From Bacteriovoracaceae bacterium (GTDB lineage: Bacteria; Bdellovibrionota; Bacteriovoracia; Bacteriovoracales; Bacteriovoracaceae), in contig JAFMBV010000017.1 of NCBI GenBank assembly GCA_017858255.1, positions 1 through 47,798 on the forward strand: a DNA stretch of 47,798 nucleotides, in the 5' to 3' direction. Below, piece by piece: positions 30,242 to 38,693 of the stretch. The position numbers were made by a program, and so were the translations under genes. The notes under the pieces were generated by a model, which was not told the DNA's origin, searched no databases, and saw only the letters and a list, made by a program, of their open reading frames with translations. Position 1 is the first letter of the stretch. Every line of letters begins with the position of its first letter.

Positions 30242-32599
30242 ATGGCACGCATTCAACAAGGACAGTCGTTGACCTCAGGTAAAATTGGATCTCAACCCCA
30301 TTGGATAAATAAGTCGGCTCTTTTTACATTAAAGTTAGCTGCTCTATTTCTTGTTTTCACTTTCCACTCCTCCCTTAGTTATTCTTACGATGATTTGGGG
30401 CCAAGGAAAAATCTTTTTAAAATTCAAGGAATTGATATCACCGGCCTGAAAAAGGTTGAGAAAGAAGCGATTCTTGAAAAAATTGGTGCCCGTGTGGGAA
30501 TGACGCTTGATAATTATTTATTAAAGCGCGACATTGAAAAAATCTATGCTCTTAAATATTTTGAGTTCGTTGAGGGCCATATTGAAAAGCGTGGGGGAAA
30601 GGATTTCCTCGTATATAAAGTTAAAGAAAAGCCGATTATCACTAATATCATTTTTGAAGGTAACAGCGAAATCGATATTGACGACTTAACAGCGGTTCTC
30701 AAATCAAAAGAATATGCAATCCTAGACGTGAGTACCATTCAGACAGACGTTGCCGCCATTCAAAAACAATATGAAGAGAAGGGTTTTTATCTGGCAAAGG
30801 TCAGGTACGAGATTCGTAAGGTGAACGAAGAAAATGTTGAACTCGTTTTTAAGGTAAAAGAGTTTGATAAAGTTTTGGTTAAGAAGGTTATTTATCTTGG
30901 AAACAAGGCCTTTAGCGATAATCAATTAAAGGATATTATGGAGACTCGTGAAGAGGGGCTCTTTTCCTTTATGTCTGGAAGTGGAAACTTTAAGGAGTTT
31001 AACTTTCAAACAGATATAGAACGAATTAAATACTTTTATAAAACGAAAGGTTACTTACAAGTTAATGTAGGGACACCAGAGATTACTGTTTCTGAAGATA
31101 AAAAATGGGTTTTCATCACTTTGAAAATCAATGAAGGACCTCAGTTCACGGTAAATGATATCTACTTTCAGGGAGAGGTTCTCTTTCCAGAGAAAGAGCT
31201 TCTCGAAAAGGTACAACTTGTTGCGGGTAATATCTATTCTGAAGAGCTTCTCAGGCAAGATATTCAAACATTGACTGAAATGTATCAAGATGAGGGTTAT
31301 GCTTTTGCCAACGTTTTAAGAACTCTTAAGGTTGTCCCTGGCGAAAATAAGGTAAATGTAGAATTCTCCTTTGAAAAAGGAAAGATCGCCTATTTCGGTC
31401 GTATCTCGGTGAAGGGTAATACTAAGACTAGAGATAAGGTTGTTCGCCGTGAGCTATTTATCCGTGAGGGTATGAAGTTTTCAGGCTCTGCTCTAAGGAA
31501 ATCAAAAGAGGCCGTAAATCGTTTAGGATTCTTTGAGCCGAATTCAGTTCTCTTTAATACAGTGTCCCCAAAAGGTAGAGACGATGTTCTTGATGTTGAA
31601 GTTCAGGTTAAAGAGAGAAATACTGGTCAAATTAGTTTAGGAGCGGGTTACTCAACTGCGACAGGAGGCTTTCTTCAGGCGTCTATTGCTCAAAATAACT
31701 TTCGAGGTCTTGGCCAAAACTTATCCTTCTCCCTATCACTTTCGGGAGTTCAAAAAACTTTCAATATCGGTTTCACTGAGCCCTATCTGTTCGATTCTAA
31801 ATGGACTGCTGGCGGGGATATCTTTAAGTCAGAAAATGCAAACTCTGATAACTTCAGTTTTAAAAGAGAGGGCTTTAACTTGAGGGTAGGTTACCCGATC
31901 TATGATTTCACCCGTCTCTTTGCTACTTATAAATATGAAGACACTCAGATTAGTGCAACGGATGACCCAACACTTAATGAAAGTATTGAAAATGGTGTTG
32001 CGTCTTCGATTAGATTTTCTTTGATCCGAGATGTTCGTGATAATGCTTTTGAGCCTAGCAAGGGTTATTTTCTATCCGTTGCTACTGAATATACTGGTCT
32101 CGGCTTTGAGAAAAAATGGTGGAAGAACGAATTTGATGGCCGATACTACAAAAAAGTTTACGGAGATCTTGTTTTGAGGACAAGATTGTTTGCTAGTAAA
32201 ATAGAAGAGATAGATCCCAGGCCTGTTCCACGTTCCGAAAAGTTTGCTCTTGGTGGAGCGAGAAACCTAAGAGGTTACGATATTGAAGGTGTTGGTCCTT
32301 TTCAAGATGTTCAATTAGCAAACGGAAGAACTCGTCCGGTTAATCAAAGAGGGCTCTTTTCTACTTTTGCTACTGTTGAGTTTGAGCATCCACTTGCCCA
32401 AGAAGCTGGACTAAAATGGGTGGTCTTTGCTGATGCAGGGCATGCTGGTGATTATGACGATTTTAAGCTTTATAAAGATTATGGTTTTGGTTTTAGATGG
32501 TTTTCTCCTATTGGTGTGCTTCGCTTTGAGTTTGGCTATCCATGGGGTGATGAAGGCCAAGGTAGCCAATTCCACTTCGATATAGGACAATTATTTTAG
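30242..32599 (+). CDS. bamA: Outer-membrane protein assembly factor BamA
   Basis: About 785 residues. BamA folds beta-barrel proteins into the outer membrane. The signal peptide lies near 'LAALFLVFTFHSS'; periplasmic POTRA domains (about five) fill the first half, and the C-terminal half is the barrel. The barrel motif appears as 'GGARNLRGYDIEG' and the last residues 'FHFDIGQLF' end in phenylalanine, the beta signal. The start is uncertain: a GTG at 30176 and a TTG at 30269 (with AAGGA just before) are alternatives. It is 87 bases after lolD and 20 bases before ompH. Confidence 0.95.
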   Translation: MARIQQGQSLTSGKIGSQPHWINKSALFTLKLAALFLVFTFHSSLSYSYDDLGPRKNLFKIQGIDITGLKKVEKEAILEKIGARVGMTLDNYLLKRDIEKIYALKYFEFVEGHIEKRGGKDFLVYKVKEKPIITNIIFEGNSEIDIDDLTAVLKSKEYAILDVSTIQTDVAAIQKQYEEKGFYLAKVRYEIRKVNEENVELVFKVKEFDKVLVKKVIYLGNKAFSDNQLKDIMETREEGLFSFMSGSGNFKEFNFQTDIERIKYFYKTKGYLQVNVGTPEITVSEDKKWVFITLKINEGPQFTVNDIYFQGEVLFPEKELLEKVQLVAGNIYSEELLRQDIQTLTEMYQDEGYAFANVLRTLKVVPGENKVNVEFSFEKGKIAYFGRISVKGNTKTRDKVVRRELFIREGMKFSGSALRKSKEAVNRLGFFEPNSVLFNTVSPKGRDDVLDVEVQVKERNTGQISLGAGYSTATGGFLQASIAQNNFRGLGQNLSFSLSLSGVQKTFNIGFTEPYLFDSKWTAGGDIFKSENANSDNFSFKREGFNLRVGYPIYDFTRLFATYKYEDTQISATDDPTLNESIENGVASSIRFSLIRDVRDNAFEPSKGYFLSVATEYTGLGFEKKWWKNEFDGRYYKKVYGDLVLRTRLFASKIEEIDPRPVPRSEKFALGGARNLRGYDIEGVGPFQDVQLANGRTRPVNQRGLFSTFATVEFEHPLAQEAGLKWVVFADAGHAGDYDDFKLYKDYGFGFRWFSPIGVLRFEFGYPWGDEGQGSQFHFDIGQLF

Positions 32600-32619
32600 A
32601 TCTACTTTTAGGAGTTTAT

Positions 32620-33117
32620 ATGAAAAGCATTCTTATTTTGTCTCTTGCAATGGCCTTCTCTTTTTCAACACTAGCTGCAAAAATTGCAAAGGTTGATGTG
32701 CAAAAAGTTTTGCTAACAGTTGATGAAGGTAAAAAAGTTCGCACTACGCTTAAAAAGAAGTTTGATGAGAAACAAAAAATTATAAAGAAAGAAGAAGATC
32801 AAATTAGAAAAATGCAACAAGACTTCCAAAAACAAAGTCTTGTTATGAATGACAAAGCTAAATTAAAAAAAGAAAAAGAAATTCAAGCTAAAATTATGGC
32901 CTTACAACAGAAGACAATGACTTTCCAAAAGGAAATTCAAGGTCAAGAAAACAAGCTCAAAAAGCCAATCCTTGAGAAGGTTCGTACCGTTATAGAAGGA
33001 ATTTCTAAAAGTGGTGGTTATGATATGGTTTTTGAAGTTTCGACTTCACCAATTTATGTAAAAGAAGTCACTGATATTACGAATCAAGTTGTTGAAGCGT
33101 ATAATAAGAAAAAATAA
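32620..33117 (+). CDS. skp: Periplasmic chaperone OmpH/Skp
   Basis: 165 residues. The signal peptide (LSLAMAFSFSTLAAK) is followed by 'IAKVDVQKVLLTVDEGKKV' and a long lysine-rich coiled coil (about 45-115), then a short beta region. Skp trimers hold unfolded outer-membrane proteins for BamA. The position after bamA is the common arrangement. Confidence 0.94.
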   Translation: MKSILILSLAMAFSFSTLAAKIAKVDVQKVLLTVDEGKKVRTTLKKKFDEKQKIIKKEEDQIRKMQQDFQKQSLVMNDKAKLKKEKEIQAKIMALQQKTMTFQKEIQGQENKLKKPILEKVRTVIEGISKSGGYDMVFEVSTSPIYVKEVTDITNQVVEAYNKKK

Positions 33118-33146
33118 ATCCGAATTAAATTGAATGGCCATAGGGA

Positions 33147-33169
33147 AAAGGGGAACAACGTTCCCCTTT
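33147..33169 (+). terminator. Hairpin between ompH and lpxD (weak terminator or attenuator)
   Basis: AAAGGGGAA, loop CAACG, TTCCCCTTT: a perfect nine-base-pair stem, followed only by CTTATT rather than a full T run. It may reduce rather than stop transcription into the lpx genes. Confidence 0.55.
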
Positions 33170-33186
33170 CTTATTAAGGTGGTTTT

Positions 33187-34209
33187 GTGAAAGGTTCAAA
33201 TTTAAAAGAAATATATAATGATTTTCACCTCGGTGGATATACAAAAGATTTTGACTCTTTTGAATTCAAAAGCATTAGCGATAAGAATTCTATAAAGAAC
33301 AAATCAATCTACTTTTGTGGGAAAGCAATTTTTTGGCAAACTCTTAAGGCCAATTCAGAAAAAGATCTTTTGATAATATTTTCTAAGAAATTCTTTGATG
33401 AAGGTGGCACTGACTTGTTAAGCCAGCTAAAGGACTACTCTTTTTGGGCCACTGTTGAGAATTTGCCTTTAGCCATGTCTGCTCTCTCTGAGCCATTTTA
33501 TAAAGAGTTCACTGCGGAAGATAATGATGAGGTTGATGGCAGACAAATGGGAACCTGTGAAGTCCATCCGACTGCAATTATTTCGCAAGGAGTATTCCTT
33601 GGAGCTCACGTCAAAATTGGTCGAAATGTTCGCTTATATCCAGGTTGTGTTGTCTCTAGCTTTTGCGAAATTGAAGACGAAACAATCCTTTATCCTAATG
33701 TGACTCTTATGCCACGTACCCGTCTCGGGAAGTTTTGTCGCATTCATAGTGGGACAGTAATTGGTTCAGATGGCTTTGGTTATAATTTTAATGAAGGAGT
33801 TCACCATAAGGTCTGGCACATGGGTGGAGTAATTATTGGTGACAATGTTGAGATTGGAAGCAACTCCTCTGTGGATCAAGGAACATTCTCTCCAACAAAA
33901 ATTTATAGTGGAACCAAGATAGATAATTTGGTTCAAGTTGCTCATAATGTTCAGCTTGGCATGGGAACAATACTCTGCGGCCAAGCAGGTGTCGCTGGTT
34001 CAGCAACTATCGGTGACTTTACTGTGGTTGGAGGTAGCGCCGCGATTGCACCAGATTGCCATATAGGGAAAGCTTGTCAGATTGGTGGCCTTGCTGGTGT
34101 TATGAATAACTTAGAAGACGGTGCTAAAGTGGCTGGTTTTCCTGCTAGACCAATAAAGGAATGGCTCAAAGGCCTAGCTTACGTTCGCAAAATGACATTA
34201 AAGAAATAA
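33187..34209 (+). CDS. lpxD: UDP-3-O-acyl-glucosamine N-acyltransferase LpxD
   Basis: 340 residues, GTG start. LpxD transfers the acyl chain to the 2-amino group in lipid A synthesis. The first ~100 residues form the uridine-binding domain. The rest is a left-handed beta helix of hexapeptide repeats, including 'VHPTAIISQGVFLGAHVKIG'. The catalytic histidine lies in 'DNLVQVAHNVQLG'. A C-terminal helix ends the protein. Confidence 0.96.
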   Translation: MKGSNLKEIYNDFHLGGYTKDFDSFEFKSISDKNSIKNKSIYFCGKAIFWQTLKANSEKDLLIIFSKKFFDEGGTDLLSQLKDYSFWATVENLPLAMSALSEPFYKEFTAEDNDEVDGRQMGTCEVHPTAIISQGVFLGAHVKIGRNVRLYPGCVVSSFCEIEDETILYPNVTLMPRTRLGKFCRIHSGTVIGSDGFGYNFNEGVHHKVWHMGGVIIGDNVEIGSNSSVDQGTFSPTKIYSGTKIDNLVQVAHNVQLGMGTILCGQAGVAGSATIGDFTVVGGSAAIAPDCHIGKACQIGGLAGVMNNLEDGAKVAGFPARPIKEWLKGLAYVRKMTLKK

Positions 34210-34222
34210 TTGGGAGTAAGCT

Positions 34223-34717
34223 GTGATTATTGGAATTGAAGACGTTAAAAAATATTTACCTCATAGAGATCCTTTTCTCTTTGTGGATAGTATTGAAGAG
34301 ATCTACCTAAGAGAAGGTGTGGAAGAAAAAGAGAAATATGAAATTAAGGAAATAATAGGTGGTGGTGCTATAGGCTCTTTCTTTGCAAGACCAGATCATT
34401 CAATTTTTGCTGGTCACTTCCCAGGGAATCCAATACTTCCGGGTGTTATCCAAATTGAAATGATGGCGCAAATATCTTCCTTTGCTCTGATGAAAATTTA
34501 CCCAAACTGGAAGAATCTACAGATGGATGTCATGCTTTTAGGGGTAAACTCTGCAAAGTTTAGAAAGCCAGTTTTTCCAGGTATGAAGTTAACAATTAAA
34601 ACAGAGTGTGAAAAAGTACGTGGTCCATTTATGACTAATAAGTGTACGGTCACATGCGATGGTGAGGTTATGTCGGATGCCTCAGTTCTCGCCTCCGTTA
34701 AATTTACTGAAAAGTGA
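34223..34717 (+). CDS. fabZ: (3R)-hydroxyacyl-ACP dehydratase FabZ
   Basis: 164 residues, GTG start, hot-dog fold. FabZ dehydrates 3-hydroxyacyl-ACP and sets the share of hydroxyacyl-ACP left for lipid A. Present are 'LPHRDPFLFVDSIEE' and the active-site 'FAGHFPGNPILPGVIQIEMM', with the catalytic His and the Glu of 'IQIE'. It has an insertion near residues 30-50 rich in Glu/Lys. It lies between lpxD and lpxA. Confidence 0.96.
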   Translation: MIIGIEDVKKYLPHRDPFLFVDSIEEIYLREGVEEKEKYEIKEIIGGGAIGSFFARPDHSIFAGHFPGNPILPGVIQIEMMAQISSFALMKIYPNWKNLQMDVMLLGVNSAKFRKPVFPGMKLTIKTECEKVRGPFMTNKCTVTCDGEVMSDASVLASVKFTEK

Positions 34718-34724
34718 GGTTGTC

Positions 34725-35519
34725 ATGGAAGCATCTATTCACGAACTAGCGATTGTATCACCTGAGGCACAATTGGCTGAAGGGGTTGTTGTTGGTCCTT
34801 TTTCTCTAATTGGTCCCAACGTTAAACTGGGGAAGGATACGATTATCCATTCTCATGTGAAAATTGAAGGTCATACAACTATAGGCGAAAGAAATGAGGT
34901 TTACTCATTCTGTACAATTGGTGCCCCTCCTCAGGATTTAACGTATAAGAACGAACCTACTGAAACTATAATTGGTAATGACAATATTTTTAGAGAATAT
35001 GTCAGCATTCACAGGGGAACCCACAAAGACCGCGCGAAAACGACAATTGGTAATAAATCCTTATTCATGGCCTACGTACATTTAGGGCATGATGTGGATT
35101 TTGGTAGTAACTGTATCGTTGCAAATTCTACTAACTTCGCGGGACACGTTAAGGTGGGAGATAAAGTTATTATCGGTGGAGGTTGTAATATTTCCCAATT
35201 TGTTAGCTTGGGTACAGGCTCTTATCTTGGTGGAGCTTCTGCGATTGACCGTGATATTCCTACATTTTGTACTGCCTATGGCAATCGTGTGCGATTAAAA
35301 GGAATTAATATCATTGGTCTTCGTCGTAACGGTCATTCAAAACAGGTTATTACAGAGGTAGTCGATTTTTATCGTATGATGGAAGCGAGCCCTCTAAGCC
35401 CTAGGGCCTTTGTTGAACACGAAGAGCTCATGGTTGATTTTAAAAATAATGAAGTCATAGATGAAATGGTTTCTGAAATTAGAAAAAGTGAAGTTGGAAT
35501 AGCACCTTTCATGTCTTAA
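34725..35519 (+). CDS. lpxA: UDP-GlcNAc acyltransferase LpxA
   Basis: 264 residues from the ATG at 34725, with GAGG seven bases before; the open frame reaching 34659 overlaps fabZ and is not used. LpxA attaches the 3-hydroxyacyl chain at position 3 in the first step of lipid A synthesis. Hexapeptide repeats form the beta helix. The catalytic His is in 'LFMAYVHLGHDVDFGSN'. The C-terminal helical domain includes 'RLKGINIIGLRRNG'. Whether the acceptor is UDP-GlcNAc or the 3-amino sugar cannot be told by reading. Confidence 0.97.
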   Translation: MEASIHELAIVSPEAQLAEGVVVGPFSLIGPNVKLGKDTIIHSHVKIEGHTTIGERNEVYSFCTIGAPPQDLTYKNEPTETIIGNDNIFREYVSIHRGTHKDRAKTTIGNKSLFMAYVHLGHDVDFGSNCIVANSTNFAGHVKVGDKVIIGGGCNISQFVSLGTGSYLGGASAIDRDIPTFCTAYGNRVRLKGINIIGLRRNGHSKQVITEVVDFYRMMEASPLSPRAFVEHEELMVDFKNNEVIDEMVSEIRKSEVGIAPFMS

Positions 35520-35530
35520 AGAGGCCCAAA

Positions 35531-36469
35531 ATGATTAAAGTTGTAATCTTTGGCTTAGGCCATTTAGGTAAATGGCATGCTGATAAAGTAATGGCCCTCG
35601 CTGATGCTGAATTGGTTGCCATTGTTGACCCAAACCCTAATACAACGAAAATACTTAAAGAAAAAAATATTGATGTTCCTGTTTTTGAAAGTTTATCAAC
35701 TTGTCAGGTTTCCTTTGATGCAGGAATCGTTGTTACGCCGACATCATTACACTTTAATTTATGTAAGGAACTTCTGAATCTCGGAAAGCATATTTTTTGT
35801 GAAAAGCCGATGACGTCAACCTTTGAAGAATCTTTGGAACTAGAAAAACTCGTTAATGAAAAGAAAGTGACTTTTCAAGTTGGTCATAGTGAAAGGTTTC
35901 ACTCTGTTTGGGCAGAGATCCTTAAGAGAGATGAATACTTTGTAGGCCAACCCATTTTTCATTTGGAAAGACAGGCATCCTTTAAAGGTCGAGCGACGGA
36001 TGTAGATGTTGTTCAGGATTTAATGATCCATGACCTCGATATCTTGCTTTATTTAATAAATGAACGTCCTTTTCAGGTTACGGCCTATGGAAAAAAGATG
36101 AGAACGGACAAGTGGGACTATGCTGAGGCCCATTTCGAATATTCTTCTGGAATAATGGCCACGATTAAGGTCGGTCGAAATTATGTCCGAGAAGTTAGAA
36201 GTTTTGAAATTATTAATGACGCTGGTTCTTTGGTTGTAGATTTATTTGAAAAAAAACTTATAGAAGCACCTGGAACAGCGATAAATGATTTTGTTATCGA
36301 AAGTTTGTATGAACCAAGAGATCATCTTCTTGAAGAGCATATTGCCTTTTACAAGGCCATAAAAGGAGATGGTGTCGTTCCTGTCAGTGTTGGAGACGGA
36401 CGAAGTGCGGTTTACCTCGTTGGAAAGGTGATTTCCGCTATCGAGTCTGGTCAAACAGAAAAATGTTAA
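35531..36469 (+). CDS. Gfo/Idh/MocA-family oxidoreductase in the lipid A operon (possible GnnA)
   Basis: 312 residues. An N-terminal Rossmann fold binds NAD(P) ('VVIFGLGHLGKWHADKV', 'VAIVDPNPNT'), and 'GKHIFCEKPMTST' carries the EKP motif. The C-terminal domain includes 'FQVGHSERFHSVWAEI' and 'DVVQDLMIHDLDILLYLI', family features. It lies between lpxA and lpxB and overlaps lpxB by seven bases, so a role in lipid A is likely. In Acidithiobacillus, GnnA of this family oxidises C3 of UDP-GlcNAc before GnnB aminates it, giving 2,3-diamino sugar. No GnnB is in this window. The GnnA call is inference. Confidence 0.85.
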   Translation: MIKVVIFGLGHLGKWHADKVMALADAELVAIVDPNPNTTKILKEKNIDVPVFESLSTCQVSFDAGIVVTPTSLHFNLCKELLNLGKHIFCEKPMTSTFEESLELEKLVNEKKVTFQVGHSERFHSVWAEILKRDEYFVGQPIFHLERQASFKGRATDVDVVQDLMIHDLDILLYLINERPFQVTAYGKKMRTDKWDYAEAHFEYSSGIMATIKVGRNYVREVRSFEIINDAGSLVVDLFEKKLIEAPGTAINDFVIESLYEPRDHLLEEHIAFYKAIKGDGVVPVSVGDGRSAVYLVGKVISAIESGQTEKC

Positions 36470-37614
36470 AAGAAAGCTGCCTGATTATTGCAGGTGAAAA
36501 GTCTGGGGAAGAGCACGCAATGAGCTTTCTACCAGATATTCTTAAAGAAAAGGATGTAGCATTCTTTGGTGTTGGCGGTGACGAAATGAAATCTGCCGGT
36601 GTCGATCTTCTTTATCATTTGGAAGACTTTTCATCTTGGGGATTTAGCGAAGTTATTCAGAAAATTCCTTTTTATTTTAAAGCCTTAAATCGAATTGTTA
36701 ATGAAGTAAAAAAGAGAAACTGCAAGACAGCTATTCTTATCGATTTTCAAGATTTTAATTTAAGGCTTTGTAAGAGATTAAAAAAAGAAGGCGTTAATGT
36801 ACTATATTACGTCGCTCCTCAGGCTTGGGCCTGGAAGGAGTGGAGAGCACAGGCACTGGGTGAGACAGTACATACCTTGTTTACGATAATACCTTTTGAA
36901 AAAAAGTGGTTTCTTGATCGTGGTGTTCGCCAAGTAAAATCTGTCCCTCATCCTCTTTGGTATCATTATAAAGAAAAACTTGAAAATAATGATTTTGGTA
37001 TAAAGAAAAAACCATTTTCAAATATTAGCCAAGGTCCAAGACTTCTTTGTTTACCCGGAAGCCGGAATTTTGAAGTGAAAAATTTACTTCCTTTATTTTG
37101 TAAGGTTTTAGAGAACTTTCCTCACGCTAAAGCAGGTATTGTACTATCTCCTAATGTAAAAAAAGAATTGTATGAACCTTATATGAAGTATTTTTCTCAT
37201 CAATGGGATCATGACAGAATAGCTGAGGCGCTAACTTGGGCCGATATGTCTCTCGCAGCGAGTGGAACAGTCACGCTGACATGTGCTCTTTTTGAAGTCC
37301 CCACTGTCGTTTGTTACAAGACGTCTTTATTAAATGAATATATCTTCCATACCTTTTTGAACTATGATGGTCCTATTTCACTCGCAAATATTGTTCATAA
37401 TCATTTGATTTTTCCTGAGTTTGTTCAAGAGGGTGCCAGCGTCTACAATATCCTGAATTCTCTAAATCAATGGATTAACAATCAAAAAGAATATGAAAGA
37501 GTTAAAGAGACATTGACTCTAACAAGGTCTTTAGTCCATGGTGACCTTAATAATATTGGTGAATTTATGGGAGATGTTATAAGAATGAATAAGGAGAAAA
37601 CTATTGAGCATTGA
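36463..37614 (+). CDS. lpxB: Lipid A disaccharide synthase LpxB
   Basis: 383 residues. LpxB joins 2,3-diacyl-GlcN-1-P and UDP-2,3-diacyl-GlcN. GT19 features: 'CLIIAGEKSGEEHAMSFL', 'VLYYVAPQAWAWKEWRAQAL', 'LCLPGSRNFEVKNLLPLF' and 'MSLAASGTVTLTCALFEVPT'. 'GEKSGEEHA' is slightly divergent from the usual GE.SGD.HGA. It overlaps both neighbours, so translation is probably coupled. Confidence 0.95.
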   Translation: MLKESCLIIAGEKSGEEHAMSFLPDILKEKDVAFFGVGGDEMKSAGVDLLYHLEDFSSWGFSEVIQKIPFYFKALNRIVNEVKKRNCKTAILIDFQDFNLRLCKRLKKEGVNVLYYVAPQAWAWKEWRAQALGETVHTLFTIIPFEKKWFLDRGVRQVKSVPHPLWYHYKEKLENNDFGIKKKPFSNISQGPRLLCLPGSRNFEVKNLLPLFCKVLENFPHAKAGIVLSPNVKKELYEPYMKYFSHQWDHDRIAEALTWADMSLAASGTVTLTCALFEVPTVVCYKTSLLNEYIFHTFLNYDGPISLANIVHNHLIFPEFVQEGASVYNILNSLNQWINNQKEYERVKETLTLTRSLVHGDLNNIGEFMGDVIRMNKEKTIEH

Positions 37615-38671
37615 TAATCCTATCCTTAAATTATTTTTAAAACTGCTATATCCTTTGGCCCTCCTATGGGATGGAGTTTATCGGTTTAGACGCTTTCTTT
37701 ATAACTATGACTTTTTTACTTCGGAAAAGTTTCAAGTACCAATTATCTCAGTGGGGAACCTTACCTTTGGCGGTACAGGTAAAACACCTTTCACTATTTG
37801 GCTTAGTGAATATTTAAATGAAAAAGATAAGAAAGTTATGATCCTTACCAGAGGGTACAAGGGAAAACTTGAGAATAGCAGTGGCATTCTGCGCTCCGGA
37901 AAAAGATTGGGCTTTAATCCTTTTGAGTACGGAGACGAAGCCCTTTTATTAGTAAGAAGATTAAAAAATGCCGTAGTTGTTGTCGGTAAAAATCGAAAAG
38001 AAAATTTAGAGTTTTACTTTGATAAAGAACTCCCGGATGTTGTTCTTCTAGATGATGGACACCAACACTTAAAATTACAAAGAAACCTAAATATTGTTTT
38101 ATTTGATGCCTTGATGGCCCCAGAACGTTATAAAGTAGCGCCATTAGGTTATATGAGAGAAGGCTTTTCTGCTCTCAAGGATGCGGATCTTATTGTTATT
38201 GGTCGTGCCTCACAAGTTAACTCTGAACGTCTTACTGATCTAAAAGATCTTATAAAGAAGCATTGCAATCCAGGCGTAAAATTTTCTCTTATGGATTATC
38301 GTCCAACAGGATTCTTTAATTCATCCTATGAACTCAGTATGACTAAAGAGCAGATCCAGGGAAAGAAGGTGATCTGTTTGGCAGGGATCGCATCTCCGGA
38401 GTCCTTTTTCAACTTGGTGGAGTCTATCGGTGCGGATGTTATTGAAAGACTGTCTTTTCCAGACCATTACTTTTTTGAAGTAGAGGAAGTTAAAGAAATA
38501 ATCGAGCGCGCTCATAAAGAAAATGCCTATGTTGTCACCACAGAAAAGGATATTGTTAAGATAAGGCGAATAATTGACGACGCTAGTCTTCTTTATCTCG
38601 AGATTCAGGTTGATTTCCTGTCAGGTAAGAGTGACGCCCTAGAAATAATTTCTCAAGCTATTGAAAATTAA
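37604..38671 (+). CDS. lpxK: Tetraacyldisaccharide 4'-kinase LpxK
   Basis: 355 residues, TTG start with AAGGAG seven bases upstream and inside lpxB. LpxK phosphorylates the 4' position of the lipid A precursor. The Walker A is 'LTFGGTGKTPFTIW'. Other family stretches are 'ILTRGYKGKLENSSG', 'FGDEALL-like' 'EYGDEALLLVRRL', 'DVVLLDDGHQHLKL' and 'AYVVTTEKDIVKI'. The msbA flippase gene often found next to it is absent here. If lipid A in this group carries mannose instead of phosphate, as described for Bdellovibrio, this product would be a further-processed intermediate. Confidence 0.95.
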   Translation: MSIDNPILKLFLKLLYPLALLWDGVYRFRRFLYNYDFFTSEKFQVPIISVGNLTFGGTGKTPFTIWLSEYLNEKDKKVMILTRGYKGKLENSSGILRSGKRLGFNPFEYGDEALLLVRRLKNAVVVVGKNRKENLEFYFDKELPDVVLLDDGHQHLKLQRNLNIVLFDALMAPERYKVAPLGYMREGFSALKDADLIVIGRASQVNSERLTDLKDLIKKHCNPGVKFSLMDYRPTGFFNSSYELSMTKEQIQGKKVICLAGIASPESFFNLVESIGADVIERLSFPDHYFFEVEEVKEIIERAHKENAYVVTTEKDIVKIRRIIDDASLLYLEIQVDFLSGKSDALEIISQAIEN

Positions 38672-38693
38672 TGGATCTGATAGACTTAAGAGT

